Assembly: GCF_020882245.1 (NCBI RefSeq) | Contig: NC_083597.1 | Location: 5,304,581-5,368,580 of the forward strand | DNA: 64,000 nucleotides | Direction: 5' to 3' | Origin: Rhopalosiphum padi | Lineage: Eukaryota > Arthropoda > Insecta > Hemiptera > Aphididae | Shown: one piece after another, positions 23,901 through 38,300 of the stretch | Numbering within the stretch: position 1 is the stretch's first letter | How the letters are laid out: the number at the start of each line of letters is the position of its first letter | The notes under the pieces: generated by a model | What the model saw: the letters and a program-made list of their open reading frames with translations, nothing else | The model's database searches: none | What the model was told of the DNA's origin: nothing | Made by a program: the position numbers and the translations under genes

Positions 23901-24229
23901 ACTACCTACTCATTTTAATTTATTATGATATTAGTTTATATTAGTTTAAATTATGTAAACACGTTCTAAAATAAATTTTTGTTTGGAAAAAGATCTTTTT
24001 AGTTTAATTATTTTGTTTCTGTTTGTAAAACTTGATTAAATCAAATTTAAACCTTTGTTTTAATTATTTAATAACTCATATATTTATAACAAATATAAAT
24101 TTGAGTAAATATTCAATAATAAATTATCAGGTATTTATTTATTTGTTAAAATTTATTTTATCAATTTCTTGATTTAATTTATTAAAATTCATTTTCATAT
24201 ATAGTTTTTATCAAGGTTTGTGTATATAT

Positions 24230-24540
24230 TTCGGGTGGTATAGAGAAGTAGACCTAGTAGTTTGAAGATAATCCTAGAAACGGAGAGCAGTTTACATGCA
24301 AACGATTATATGCGTCCTGGGTTGAATTAATAATGCAAGACCATACTGAGGGTGGACGTAATTAGTGGTCGTCCAGAAGTAAAGGGTCAAGCGCTGTGGA
24401 CACGCACTCGTAGTTTAACGATTTTTCGAATAGGAGTGGGCGCACAGAATTCAATGTTTTAGGATTAAGCCAACACAGAGAATAGGCTATTTTATAATAA
24501 CACCTCATCCGTTCCTTTGATATAGTGATATAGCTATTAA
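24230..24540. other. Intronic higher-GC islet, unexplained
   Basis: About 300 bases of balanced composition (for example GGTCAAGCGCTGTGGACACG) in AT-rich DNA. No open frame, tRNA fold or repeat family was recognised. A conserved non-coding element or decayed transposon is possible. Confidence 0.3.
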
Positions 24541-27500
24541 TATTAAAAAGTAGTATAGACTCATTTGATTTACAATTATTCTATAAAGTTGGATAATGTT
24601 TTATAATTAAGTTTATCTTTAAATGTTCCAAAATATAGTTCACGCATGTAACCACAAATTTAAATTTTATATCTTCTTATAAAAATTAATTTATGTACGT
24701 TCCATTTTATATATTTTATGTGAAGTGATAGACTCACTGGTATCACATTAATAATTTGTGGTTTTATTTAATTACAATGTTTTGTTTGTGCGATCATTTA
24801 GTAAAAATGTTACAATAGTTTTTGAGAAATATAAAAAATAAATAAATCAACTCAATTTATACAATTAAATAATTTAACATAATAACAAGTTCTAAATATG
24901 AACGGATATTTTCTAGCTATAATAAAATTTTAATTACATTTCACTCCTATTATTATATTTTATTGTTTTTGATTTATTTTAGTAATATTCTACATAAATG
25001 TTATTTTAATTTAGTATTATATTATAATTTAAAAAAAAAAAAATCTTAAAAAGGAAATAATTATGATTATAAATTATATTATTTACTATATAGTCGCATT
25101 ATCTGTTATTTAAAAAAATACTAATATATTAATATCAAAGTATACTATCTATTTTCAATATAATATTGCAGACTTAGGAAGTTCCATATGATATTTCTTA
25201 TGTGTCAAAATCGAATTTGTTGGTTCTCTTAAAAGTTAGTAAGTCATTGGAGTATTTATATAGTAGTTATTATAGAGAGGGATAGTCGGATAGTTCCAAG
25301 TAAATCTAGGGAACCGGACATCCCCAAGGACATCAGACGTTTAATAATGATGTATATGACAACAGAGAAGCGACTGTAATCCGATTGGTGTATCACCGTA
25401 GTATAATCGACCGACACGTCTTCTTATTTCTTGTGGTATTCCTATGTATATATATGATATAATTTCTTTCATCGTATGGAATTAAATTATATTAAATTTA
25501 TTTAAATTATATTATTTACTAAAATACTTTTCATTGATAAAGGACTCCTGTATGATTCTAAATTATTTAATACTAAATAGCTTTTTTATTTTAATAACTA
25601 TTATATTTATTGGATTTTAAATTTCGAAAATGTATGTTATATTAGGTACATATTATTTTTTCCTTAAATCTTTTAATTTGTCATTTGTCAGATATTCATA
25701 AAAATTAATGTTTTGACCCACGTATAAAATGAATTATTTATTCAGAAAACAGTTCAAATCTGATTAATTAAGCATTTGAAATTTATATTCATGTATTTGA
25801 TAGATAACATTAAAAAATACATTGTGTTAAATATTAATTTGAAAAAAATAATGAACAAATGTTGATTCTTAAAAGTCATATTATTATTATTTGTTTTGAT
25901 TTTTGTGCTATGTAAATAAATTCAACTCTATGTATAGATTTTTCAAAAATAAAACTATTTAGGATAAATCTAAAAAATTGTTTTTCGAACGTACTATTTA
26001 GGTTTTGTAGTACCATACTTATATTGAATATAATATAACAGTATAATAATTTAAAAATTTAATAAATTTTTATTATGTTTTATTATTTGATTAGATAATG
26101 AACTGGTTTAATTGTTTATTATAATTGAACTTTGCATAAAATATGAAGATTAAAGTGTTTATTAATGTAAACTTAGTAAACATAAGTATGCATTATACTT
26201 TTTAAATTCAAAAATTAGCTGGCGTTAACTAATTGTAAAAACCATATTATATTATTTTTTTCCAAAACTATCCTATTATAATGGTACAAAAAATGTAATA
26301 TTATAGATTGGTGGGTTACCATAATGTTGTTAGACCAAAGTCCTGTTTCAGGGGGCGGGGGTAAGACCACGGACCAGCGCTAGGTATTAAATGTGAACAA
26401 ATCAACACGTGGATAAAAATAATATTAGTAGAATTAAATTAAGTGATTTGTTAATCGTTGGTTTAAATCAACAACGATGATAATTGGTAATCTGACTCTT
26501 GATATAACTTTTTGTACCAATATAGCTGTGTTTTCCGTTTACCTTTGTAAAATCTAGATTTACACGAGTGTTTGAAATCTGGGCTGTCTGGACAAAATTG
26601 CGAATGAATGGTAACCCTAATTATAGGCGTTATTATACCATATTTATTATTTTATGAATCAATGAAATATTTGAATACGTTTGACGTTTATGTATTTTAT
26701 TTAAGGTGAGATAAAATCAATAAAAAAAATATTGTATTTGGAAATATGGAGTTTGTTTTAGTTTTAGATTCCGCAAGCACAGTTGTAAGGATTTGGGTAT
26801 TGGTTTTAACAACTATGTGTTTTGTACCGGAAAACACTTTTTGAATCGTTTTTCAAATGCAACGGTTTACCATTGCTTTTAAATTAAAAATAATAATGTA
26901 ATAGTATCTTATGCTGAAGTAAGCGAAGCGTGACAAGTGTCCCAGATGCTCTGTATACCTATACTTTTTTTTTTTTAAATAACATTTGTTATTTTTTGCT
27001 TATTAACATTTTCGATGTATTATTTTTCTTTAAAAGAGATAATGCTATACAAAATGTTCAAGGCTTTACTCTTTTAATAGCGTTAATACTTTAAAAAATG
27101 AATTGAATTGATGATTGATCATGATCTATTTTAATAGGTAGGCAATAGGCATAAATTGGAATAGAAATTTTAAATGTAGTTACCTACTCATGTTATTAAT
27201 TTATACTGCATGGAATTATTTTTAAGTTTTAATTGATAGTAAAAATTGTATATTCAGATATTATTTGTCACTGTAGGTATTCAGTATTTAACTACTTTCC
27301 TGTTTCCTATGTTTATATTATGCCAATGAACAGTTTTCATCTCTACCAAACATCCGAACAGTATTATTATTCTCTGAATTTTTTACTTCAATTATTAAAA
27401 TATGTCTGCGAAACACGTTTTTTGTTTGCATTATTCGAGCTACACACTGAGTCACGTAAGTCCTAAACATTTTCAGTTCCACTATCAAAAGTTTAATAGA

Positions 27501-29335
27501 AAAAAATGTTTTAATTAAACATCCCTGATTATAGTACCGTTGCAGCGTCACGTTTTCGTTGTCAACTGATGCAATCTGTGTAGGCCTTATATATTATATA
27601 AAAAACTTAAATAGTAAATACAAGTGGTGAAATATTTTACATTATTAAAATATGATAGTTATTTATAGATAAATTTGTATTTTTTTGTTATAGGTACATT
27701 ATTGTACATGGTTATTTTAATAATGGAGTTTTTAGAATAATGAATAACACTTTAATTGCACTTAACATAAACATTGTATGCAGATCGTGTGTAAGTAGTA
27801 ACGGTGCAATAGTAATTAATAATTAATATGATTGAAAAAAAATTATATTTGTTTGAAATATGCATTACGCATGTTTTAATAAATAAATAGTATAATAATA
27901 GATACAGAATAATATAATATATATATAGTATATAATAATTATACTTCTATAGTGTAATCTAGTCCTATTAAGATTTTTTAAGGCTCAACAACATTTAGTA
28001 CAATATATAATTATTGATGTATTATGGCTTTACGAGTATACTGGCGTTATTTAATAGATTCTAACATTTTCAAATATTTTATCATAAAAATAAATCTAAA
28101 TTTACGTCTTTAATTAAACTATAGTTTATGAAATAATGTTAAACATAATATAATGATTGTTGGCTTAATGTTTTATGATCTATATTATGTAGTTTCAATT
28201 ATATTTCTATAACTTTGGGACATTTAATTTTCTGGTTTCGATATAGAACCGTTTAAGCTTTTAGTGACCAATAGCTAACACAGTACACAAAATAATATAC
28301 AGTGTGCTTTAAATTTTCAAATACCTATGTAGTTTAAATGGCGTTTTTTAAAGGAAACGACATACGAAAGTATTTTCTATAACTTAGTTACGTATGTAAT
28401 TAACTATAAAGCCTACGTACAACTAGAATACACTTGAATAAATACATTTTTTTTTAAAAATTGTTATAACAGTTATTCTCAGTTTAAGTTTACGCATTTC
28501 AGTATACAATGATTGTATGTTATAATGTGTGAATTGGATTATTTGTATTCTTATAATGTATAGAATACTGTGGCATTATACATAATTTAATTTAGATGTT
28601 CGAATAAAGATTACCATGTCGTCTTGTATATTTCCATCGAATTATATAATATAATCAATATGACATTATACCTAAAAAAATTTAAAAAATCGAATTAAAT
28701 GTAACTTCGCGCAAGGATTTTTGGATTCCAAACTAATATAACTATTTCTTGATAGGACTGCTTGATACACGTATATGCATATATATATATATATATATAT
28801 ATAGTAGCTTGATCTACTAAAAACGATTGAAATTCTAACGTCTAGGTTATAATCTAGTTTAAATATTCATTATAACATTTAAAAAAGAAGATATTTTCGA
28901 AATAATAATAGTGTTGTAAAATATTGTCTAACGAAGGATTTAATGATGCGTTTTACATTTCCTAATACTATTATAACCAGATACAGTGAATGTATATTCT
29001 TCGTTGGAAAATATTTTACAAAAACGATATGACGTTATCTCCAAAATATAATTTTTTTTTAATTTAGTATTATTATGTGTTTAAACTATATTATAATATT
29101 AAATTATAAATGCAACAATTTCGATTTTGCGTTGTGACATTTTGCTATGTGTCAGTATGACGGATGAGATGGTGTATTCGGTGGGTATCATGTCCTCTTA
29201 TCACATGGATTATTTTATGCTGTTCAAAACATAGTGTAATGTTTATTGTTTGTGGCCTAGTATTTTTAAAACCTATGTTTGTTTTCGTGTGTTTACGTAC
29301 GTATAAGTCCTTTCCGGTGTTTATCATCAGTCATC
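24541..29335. other. Intronic AT-rich segment
   Basis: No gene recognised. A second balanced-composition patch lies at about 25220-25440 (GGGAACCGGACATCCCC). A G-rich patch lies at 26350-26385 (GGGGGCGGGGG). Short frames at 27233-27551 and 29145-29327 look like chance openings in AT-rich DNA. Confidence 0.5.
28779..28803. repeat. (AT)n microsatellite
   Basis: About twelve uninterrupted AT units. Confidence 0.93.
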
Positions 29336-32013
29336 ACTGAATTCCGCGGTGTGGACTGAGGAGAGAATATTTTTGTGCCTGTGTCCGACATCAGCATTGA
29401 CGTCGTATATAGACGCCTATTAGGCTTTCCGGTCCCTCCTTTCCCTCTTTCCGCTTATGATCAGTCCTTGATGTGTTTTATCATCACACAATCAATTTCA
29501 TCCAGACAGCAAACAACATATTGTGCTCATCGCTTCATGGTCGTTTCGTAACTCGCTTAAGTTTACCGTATGCGATTGCGAGTAATCATATAACATACAA
29601 TACTGCCGTATTATAACACCGACCTGAAGAACTACTTTAATCGTTCGATATCCATGGTACAATATCAACCAAACCATTATTCTTCGCTAAAATACAATAC
29701 AAAGAATTTGTAAGCCTAATTTTTAAAATATAGATACGTTTCGAAAATATACGAATTTTCTTAAAGTTAGCGGAAACATTTAGTAATACGTTTGAATAAA
29801 AATTAATTATAGGTATAATTTAGTTTAAAAGCATTTTTTTTCGTCCTTCATGATTAACTGACTGGAGGATCCTGTTTTGTGCATTTACACTACAATGATT
29901 TCATTGTATCTAATTATTTTTAAAAATCATAATATGAACAGTACGTAAATTGTCTGTTATGTTTGTACTTTTTGTTTTTGTAAATTAAACTCTCATACAA
30001 CTTTCATACTCATAACCTTATGCATATACAATTAGATTGATATTAATTATTTTTTTTATATTTATCAATTATTTTTTATCTACCTTATATAATAAATAAA
30101 TAAATAATAATAAGTCCATTAATATAATTAGCTAACTGTTTATCAATTACTATATAGGTATAGGTATAGGTATTGCAATAATTCATAAATTAAAAACAAA
30201 AACTCAAATGTTTTATATATTACATAATGCGTATGCAACGATTATCATGATATTTTTGTTTTGGTTTTTTATTAGTATTTTAGTGTTAACGTTCCCGTCT
30301 CTAACATAGTTTGAACGTATTAGGTTACTCGAATTTATAACACACAGCGTATTTATCGTTTTAGTGTAGTTTTGTTGAATATACATAATACATATATTTA
30401 ATAATAATAATAATGATATTTATTTGGGTTTTATTAAATTCACTATAGTTGTAATTTGTAAACATAGCTTAGAATATAAGACAGTGAATGTTGGTTTTTA
30501 AGACCATAGAACACATGTAGTTTTACAATCGATATTGCGTTTTCCAGGTTAGGTTTGATTAGTACACATTTTCAACGTTTCGAGATATTACGTACGTGGT
30601 ATTGTCATTTTATGTGTGCATGTTTGTATGTCTGTATTTTACCTGTGTATGCTAAGAATATATTTGTTCACTGAACAAAATATTGGTTGTTTGTAGTGTG
30701 CATGTAAGACATCGAAACATATATTTGTGTTAAATTTGCGTGTCATTATTATTATTATTTTTTATTTTTATAGTTTAATATCTATAGTCTATATACTATT
30801 GAACGCAAATGGACAATATAATAATAAACATTTAGAAAAGTATAATGATATGAACTAACGATTTTATAACATGATATGATGTTTATGAAAACCTTTGAGA
30901 CACTTTAAGACGTTACGACGATTGAATTAGAGTTCCGTTCTTTATGAAATTTCTTGTGCCTTAGGGCTTAAAAGCTGACTTAAACTTAGGGATGTTAATC
31001 ATTTCGTATATTTTGCGCAATTTCTAAAAAAAAAGAACCAAGAAGATCCAGTTTCCTCTGTTTTTGACTGTAAATGATTACTCAAGTAAAATTTGCTCTC
31101 ATTGCGTTTCCTCGGGGAATGTTTTTCTGTAGTAACAAAAAAAACCATTTTAACTTTTAATTTTGTATAATATGTTAAAGCATTAGTTGTCTTGCAAGTT
31201 TTGACGAAATTTTTATGAAAAATAAATACTATTTTGATTGTGTATAATACACTGTTTATTATAATATAGTTGTCTGATATGATATAAAAGATAAGTTTTA
31301 ACTAGAACCAAATGTTTGTTTATAATTTTAAAAAGAAAACTTTTTCAGAAAGAGAATAAAACTTAAACTATGACATGAATATCTTATTTAAAATCCATTG
31401 TTTGTTGTTACGCCAATATTTTATTTTAATATAAACCCAAGCCGGTATATACAACATTTAATTAAATATACACAGATTATAAATTTACTTTATAATAGTT
31501 CTATACAATATCAATCGCTCTTCTTCTTATCGTGGCTGTTGTTAAAGGCGCGTCCAAGTTTTCGCTCCTGTGTCTTGCCCACACTATATACAATAGGACG
31601 CTTTTTTTGTCTGTGGATGCGTATGTGTGTGTTTGCATAGCTTTCAGGACTCGGATAACACGGATATGCACATAAAGAAATAGTTTCTACAATCTACATA
31701 GCAAGGTATATACTATATACATAGCATACAGTGGGATTCACTAATCGTGCATATTAATTTTCCCCTTTAACACTCATTTAAATTTTAATTTTTACAATTT
31801 TAAATTCAATCTGGAGACCATATTTTAAATACTTGAATTTGTATGTAATTTAAATAGTGTTCTATATAGGGATGCGGAACTTATTGTAAATGTGTAACAC
31901 GGGTTTTTAATATACATTTTTAAGGAGAGCATTTTTTTTGAAAATATTTATAAATCGAAATTATTAAACTCGATGATAGGTTTAGAATTTATGGAACTAC
32001 GATGAATTGAAAC

Positions 32014-32049
32014 CATAGACCTTATACTAAAGTAAGTATAAGGTCTATG
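32014..32049. repeat. Perfect 15-bp hairpin, 6-base loop
   Basis: CATAGACCTTATACT at 32014-32028 is exactly inverted at 32035-32049 around the loop AAAGTA. The stem is too short for a typical microRNA precursor. It may be a small palindromic repeat. Confidence 0.92.
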
Positions 32050-35000
32050 ACTGAAACTAATAGTTATAAACATAAATTATTTAAATTGTATAGTATGTAA
32101 ACAGTTTCTTACTATAGACTAAATATTACATATACATTATAGTTGATCTAAAACTTATATCTTTAGTATATAAAGTTTAATTATTTTGAAATACTCGTTT
32201 AAATTTCGATTTTGATTCTTAAAAAGTTCTAAAATTAATTGTATTATTGATTTACAGTTAAAAGAGTAGTTTTTTTTTTTAATAAGGAAGTTTATATCGC
32301 CAAATGTAGCTTTTAAATAGTATAAAAAAAATATAAGTATTTGAAAATATGGTCTTTATTAAGTGTATCGATTTAAAAATGCCAAAAATCTGAATTTGAA
32401 TAAATGTACCTATTACACACTACGGTCTACGGGTTAAAAGGTTGTGCAAATGTTTTGTGAATAACTTAGTATATGTATTGCATGTCTCACCGTTTGTCGT
32501 GTTCCGCAGTCTGTTCGTCATCAATGTATCTCTATTTATTTGAGCAGGTGTGTGTAGACATAGTTTGGGAAACTTCCGTCCTCGATAGGTTTATTGTTTT
32601 CCACACTTCTCTGTATACTATCGCCTATATTTTCTGGTGGTAATTATTATATTGATATTAATGGGGATGTTGTGCTGTACATTGTTGGTGTTTCGCTACC
32701 ATCATTGTTTCATCTATGTCGACTATTTTTTTTCTAGGCCCACAATATTTTTGACGTTGGTCTGCTAGAGGTTGTGTTGGTAAAAAGTATATTCATCGTT
32801 TATTTTTGCTTTTGTTCTCTTGTTTCTTTACATTTTACTGCTGGATTCTTAAAATTTCGTTGAAGTGGTCGCGATCCCAAATATAATTTGAACTTTCGTC
32901 GCACTCAGTATAAGACGTGGATATAATATATATATACTATGCTTTATGTAGTGAAACAAACTATTTCTTGGCCTGGCACGAATCATCTCCCGGTGGAATC
33001 ACTTCCGGTTAATTTTTTAGGATGTTGTTTTGTGTACCAACTTTTATTTTTGTGGTTTGGCACTGTACCTTTAATGTTAAGGCTTCGCCCATCAATTGTT
33101 ATACATATATAAGGTATTCCGGCGTTGGGGCTGCGTGTTCTAATTGTATACTATATTCCTGTACTCTGTAGATAATTCTTCCTTGGCCAATTTATTACAT
33201 TACTTGATTATATTGATTTTATATATAAATAGTTTTGTTAAACTAAAATATATTTAGTGTTGATGCAAATTCTCAAAATAAACATTATTTACATTTCTAA
33301 AATAGCTTATAAATTATAATCATTATTATAAGATGTGTGCATACATGATATATATGTAGATAAAAATATATCATATATATAAAATATGTAGACTGAATAA
33401 TAATACTCTTGGTTACAAAAGGGTCCTTGGATTCTTGTAAAATAAATCTCTATCATTATTTTTATGATTGTATTAATAAAATGTGCGTCAACAAAAGATT
33501 GTCAGTTAAATTAATTTAATCTAAATTTAGTTTTATGTTCTTACTTACCTATTATTATTTTTAAAATATTTGCTTATTCTCTTTTAATGTTTTTATTATT
33601 TGTATGATTTATCTAACTAATAAGCTTGATTTGTTATTTAGTTCTTCAAAAGAATGTATTACATTTTTTTTGTGGAACGACAAAAAGTTTCAGCATTTAA
33701 AGCTTTGAAATAAAATAACATTTTATGCATTTTGATATATATTTAAACTTAAAATAATAATAAAGTGATTATTTAAAATTTTTCCTTTCATATAATATAC
33801 CTATCGTGTCATGTTTTTATTCTCAGATTTTGGTGTCATCTGTTTTAGATTAAAATATATATATATATACTTTATTAATCAATTTTTATAATATTTTAAA
33901 ACTCTTTGTGAAGATTAAAACATGAATATAATATATAATTGTTACATAGTGTGTCAATAAATACTTTTATGATTATGAAAATATGGAAATTATTAATTTT
34001 GTTTTTTTCTTTACGAGATTTAGTAGTAAAAAACATTTACCACAACAATTTAAATAATAAATAAAAATCAGTGAAACCTAAAATAAAAAAATCCGTAAAA
34101 ATACATTATATTACAAAGTCTTTGAAAAATAATAAAGGATTAGAAGCTTAAGTAAATAAATATAAAATCAGAGGCTGAACAATTTGAGGGCATAAATATT
34201 AAAAACATGTTTTTTAATTTAATAAACTTGACAGCAGTTGTTACAATAATATATAATATGCTCGGATAATCTAAGGATCAAATTTATTTTTTTTATTCAT
34301 ATCAATTTACTAGGGATTTAGAGATCATATATATTTTTTAATCCGAGTTATTAAAATGTATTTATATATAAGTTGTACAAAAAAATATTTAAGTTGGTTT
34401 ATAGGGTAATTTTAACTTTGTTTTTATTCATTTATATCATTAAAATAATTGGCTTAATAGAATATTTTCTTTATTCTTTTTAAATATTATATAGGCTTAA
34501 TATACTTAATCTATTTTTGTTATAGTTGATTGCTTTTCATTTGCATTAATACCGCTGTAGTATGTCTATTGCATGTTTAGAATGTTTGATTTGTATTTGT
34601 TCTTTTCTATGTTTATTTTTTATTATTTGTTTCAATAAATAACATTAATATGAATACATAGCGGTGTTGATATAAATTTAAAATTTGGAGTACAGTTTAT
34701 AGATAACATATTCCAAGAACTATCGTTTTATTTGAATACGACCAATTTAATATGTAAGTTTGCAGGCCATTGGTCACTCCTCCACAAAGTGATATGGCAC
34801 AACTGCTTTCTTCAGAATGCAAATTTATTGCTATTTTACACATTATTACATCTCGTGAATATTGTGAAAAATATGATTTTGGTGTTCGTATCTATCATAA
34901 ACCATTTTTTATCAAGTATATTCAAAATACCAAGTATTTGTGTTGTGGTTTATATATTTCCAATATTTCCATAGTCAACAAAAAGTATTTTTAATAATTG

Positions 35001-35089
35001 TTTATTATTTTATTTTTGATATAAATATCATATCATAAATTGTATAACATGTACATAAGTGCAAATAATATTCTATAGGAAACTACAAT

Positions 35090-35320
35090 GTATAGGCCTG
35101 AGGCTCTTGAATGGATTTCTCACTGAAACTCTTAAACCGTAACCATGGCGACCATCCAAGGGTAAATCCCCTCCACATAATAATCAAATGGCTAAATGAA
35201 ACTGTCGATTTAGGCCCGTTTTGCTGACGCGATGACAGATTCATTGTTCGTAATGAAACTTACCAGAAATCTAAAAACCTCTGGGGCTACCAGGCTGTCA
35301 ACGGGTTCGATGCAATATAT
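35090..35320. other. Intronic higher-GC islet, unexplained
   Basis: A block such as ACCATGGCGACCATCCAAGG and CTCTGGGGCTACCAGGCTG stands out from its surroundings. Short frames exist on both strands, but stops interrupt all of them, and I found no structural RNA signature I could defend. A decayed mobile element or conserved non-coding sequence is possible. Confidence 0.3.
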
Positions 35321-38300
35321 TAGTTTATTTTGTATGGCGTTGATCAATTTATTAGAATTTATTTTGTATAGCGTTGTGTCGTTGTTATTCGCTTAGAAAT
35401 GATAGTTCGTGTAATACGTGGATAATCCCGAAACACTTAAATTGAATTGATTGACAGTGTGATCGTATATTAGTTTGTCCTCTTATACGTCCAAATGTCC
35501 ATGTCAATATCATATTCGCAGTTACGACACATTAATAAATAAAATTTCGTACGTGTTTTGTGTTTTTCGTGTAATATATATGATAAGGATGTAAAGGATG
35601 TTCTGCCAGCACTTTAGGGGATTGACTCTGTGCCCGTTGGGGAGCCAATTATAAAGATTTTGCGAGCATAAACCTCATTCTTCCCCCCTTCTCGTTGTCT
35701 ATATGTATAATTTGCTGGACATCTCTCTGGAGAACTGTTATTTCAGAACGCATAATTTATGATTTTTTACTATAGTTAAAAAAAATAAACTTTTAAATCA
35801 TTTTTGGTAGTGATTAATTTAATGGCTATTAACCCCGTGGTATATTTATCTTTGAAACTTGATGGGATTTTTAAAAATTGACTAATTAAAGAAACTAAGG
35901 GAGTACCGCATGCGATTGTATTGTCAATTAATTATTTTTCTTTGAAAAATCTACTATACAGAATAAATGATGATAATCATTGGTTCATTTTATTGCCTAT
36001 AATATATACAGACTATATTACACAATATAATTGGAAAAAATTGATTAATTTACTAAATTTATAATTATTTTTTATAAGGTGTATACACGTATAGTGTTAT
36101 TAATTATGTTTTATTATTATATAATATAGCTACTTATAATAATTATAAGATATAGGATTTTGATTGAGAAACTACGCCATTAATATTATTGTCGTTTTCT
36201 ATGTACTCCTTATTTATATAATTGTCATTGCACTTGAAAAGATAACTGTATAAATTATTAAAACTTCATTATCTATGAATAAAGTGGTGCTATGTTAAAT
36301 TGTAATATTATTTAATTTATATCACTTAAGCATATACATGTATTGTTTTGGAAATAATTTTTTCGTGTCATATTTTAACCGAAAAATATATTAATGGACA
36401 TTAATAATATATATTTTTTTTTATTAGACTAAAAATAACTTAAACTGTATTACAATTTAAATATAGGTACAGTTTTTAGACGTCGCTTATCTTATTTTAA
36501 TATTTTTATAAATATATAAATGCATTTCTATCATTAATGTAATTTACTGTACGAATTATTTATATTAAAAAGTGTTTTAAAATATTCTGGCATGTAACAC
36601 TGCGTAGTAAGTTTGGAACAATATTTATACATGTAACAAAAAATTCAAGTAATTTGTAGATTATTATTACTAAGTGAAGCAAAGAAAGTTAATAGATTTA
36701 CAGTAATAATTTATTTCTTTTTGTAAGAACATTTTTTAAAGTAAAGTTTAATAAGAGTGTTATTCTACACGTTTCACATATATATATATAGTATGGTATT
36801 TGATAAAATATTATATGCAGATTTTACTTTGAGAGAGTCAAAATTACAATTTCCTTATAATATTAGTTATACATTTATTCTACATATTTTGAATCTTGTT
36901 GAGTTATATAATAAATAATACATTTTCCCACTTATATGCATAGATTATTATAAAATAAGATACTTATATGTAGTACAAAGTTGTCTATGAAGGTTTTGTA
37001 CGTTTGTTAAACTAAAAAAATTAAAAAGTGTTGTTGCAATATTTCGAATCTGGTGTTTAATTATGGTTATACCTATAAAGTATAGGGTATTAAAGATTTT
37101 CATTGTTTTACATAAGTTATATGGATAATTTAACTAAAACGAATTTCCAGCAAAATACTTAACATTTCTATGATTTTTTTGTTCCAAGGAAAATAGTACA
37201 ATTGCTTCCACAAATACAATATAACGTTTAATTTGAAACTTGGCACCGATTGCTTTCGGTCTCACATGTCGTAAAGTGTTGACTTTTCTTTTATAGATGT
37301 TTTTCCAACGCATCTTTGCTTTTAAGATTTCTTTCTTTTTTTTTATTTCTCCTGTTCTATGTAGAAGGTTATGTCCTCAGGGATCGCATATGGTTAGGAT
37401 CTATACTTGATAAAGTTCAATTTGCGAGCAAGTTGTAAAATCGTCTGACTGATGAATGTATCAAAGGTTCGAGTGCAATTCATAAAATTGTATATGATAT
37501 AGGGTACGTGTTTGTTGGTGTAGTGGAATAAAGTTTTATTCTGTGTATATCAGTAGAAATTCGACGATGGATTTTTATTTGTATAAAATATATGTGTGCT
37601 TATTGATAAGTGATAACATAATATTAAAGGATAATAAAATAAAATTTTATTCGAACGTTAAAAATAATGTTTATTTATTAAAATATTACAATCGATTCGA
37701 TTAATAATTGAAATAATATTTGATCAAAACGAAATAAATATTAATAATATTATAAAATTAGGCACAATAAATACAAGAAATGTGTTAAAATTTTACCAAT
37801 TTCAATTATTACAGATTATACGCATAGAGGTATAAGTGTTTATTTGTACATTACTATATTATTTGTATATGTTTCGTCCGAATTTATGTTCATGCATATT
37901 AATGACGGAGGCAACGTTTTCAGCAATTAATTATTTGAAATATGTTTTGGATCGTTCTGTCGATAGCCTTACGTATACATCATCGGCAATAATAACGATC
38001 GAGAAACGTGCATAACGCACATACGCGGTATATTAATTTGGATTAATTTCGTCGCCTATATGTATGTATAATTTAATGGCGTCGTAGCAAACATGAGAAA
38101 ACAATAGTCGGATACAGTATTTTTTTTATTTGTTTTATTCGCATTTAGTGCAGGTACTCACCGCGAGGAACGTGTAGATTAATATTTACAACGTTACACG
38201 TCATTAGAATATTACATAGTATAATATATATATATACATATATTACAGTGCTATTGCGACGATTTCGAGTAGTTCGGCAGCGATTCCCATGTGTGTATAC

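Larger units (their letters stand above)
17670..24229. other. Intronic AT-rich segment
   Basis: No gene recognised. It contains a near-perfect hairpin at 18898-18947 and an AATAAA followed by an A14 tract near 20900-20937 that may mark an old retro-insertion. The remainder is AT-rich with homopolymer T and A runs. Confidence 0.5.
29336..38000. other. Intronic segment with scattered higher-GC patches
   Basis: No gene recognised. Patches of more balanced composition occur at 29336-29560 (pyrimidine-rich), 31500-31640, 32470-33170 and 35090-35320, with a further patch near 35590-35700. None carries a long open frame or a family motif I know. A perfect 15-bp hairpin lies at 32014-32049. Confidence 0.45.

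Noticed and set aside
35090..35320. Idea that this islet is an rRNA fragment
   Set aside because: Only short words resembled rRNA, and no continuous match to conserved 18S or 28S segments could be defended.
37455..37480. AAAGGTTCGAGTGCAATT, resembling a tRNA B box
   Set aside because: No A box or foldable acceptor stem lies at the right distance, so no tRNA is called. The similar GGGTTCGATGC near 35306 fails for the same reason.
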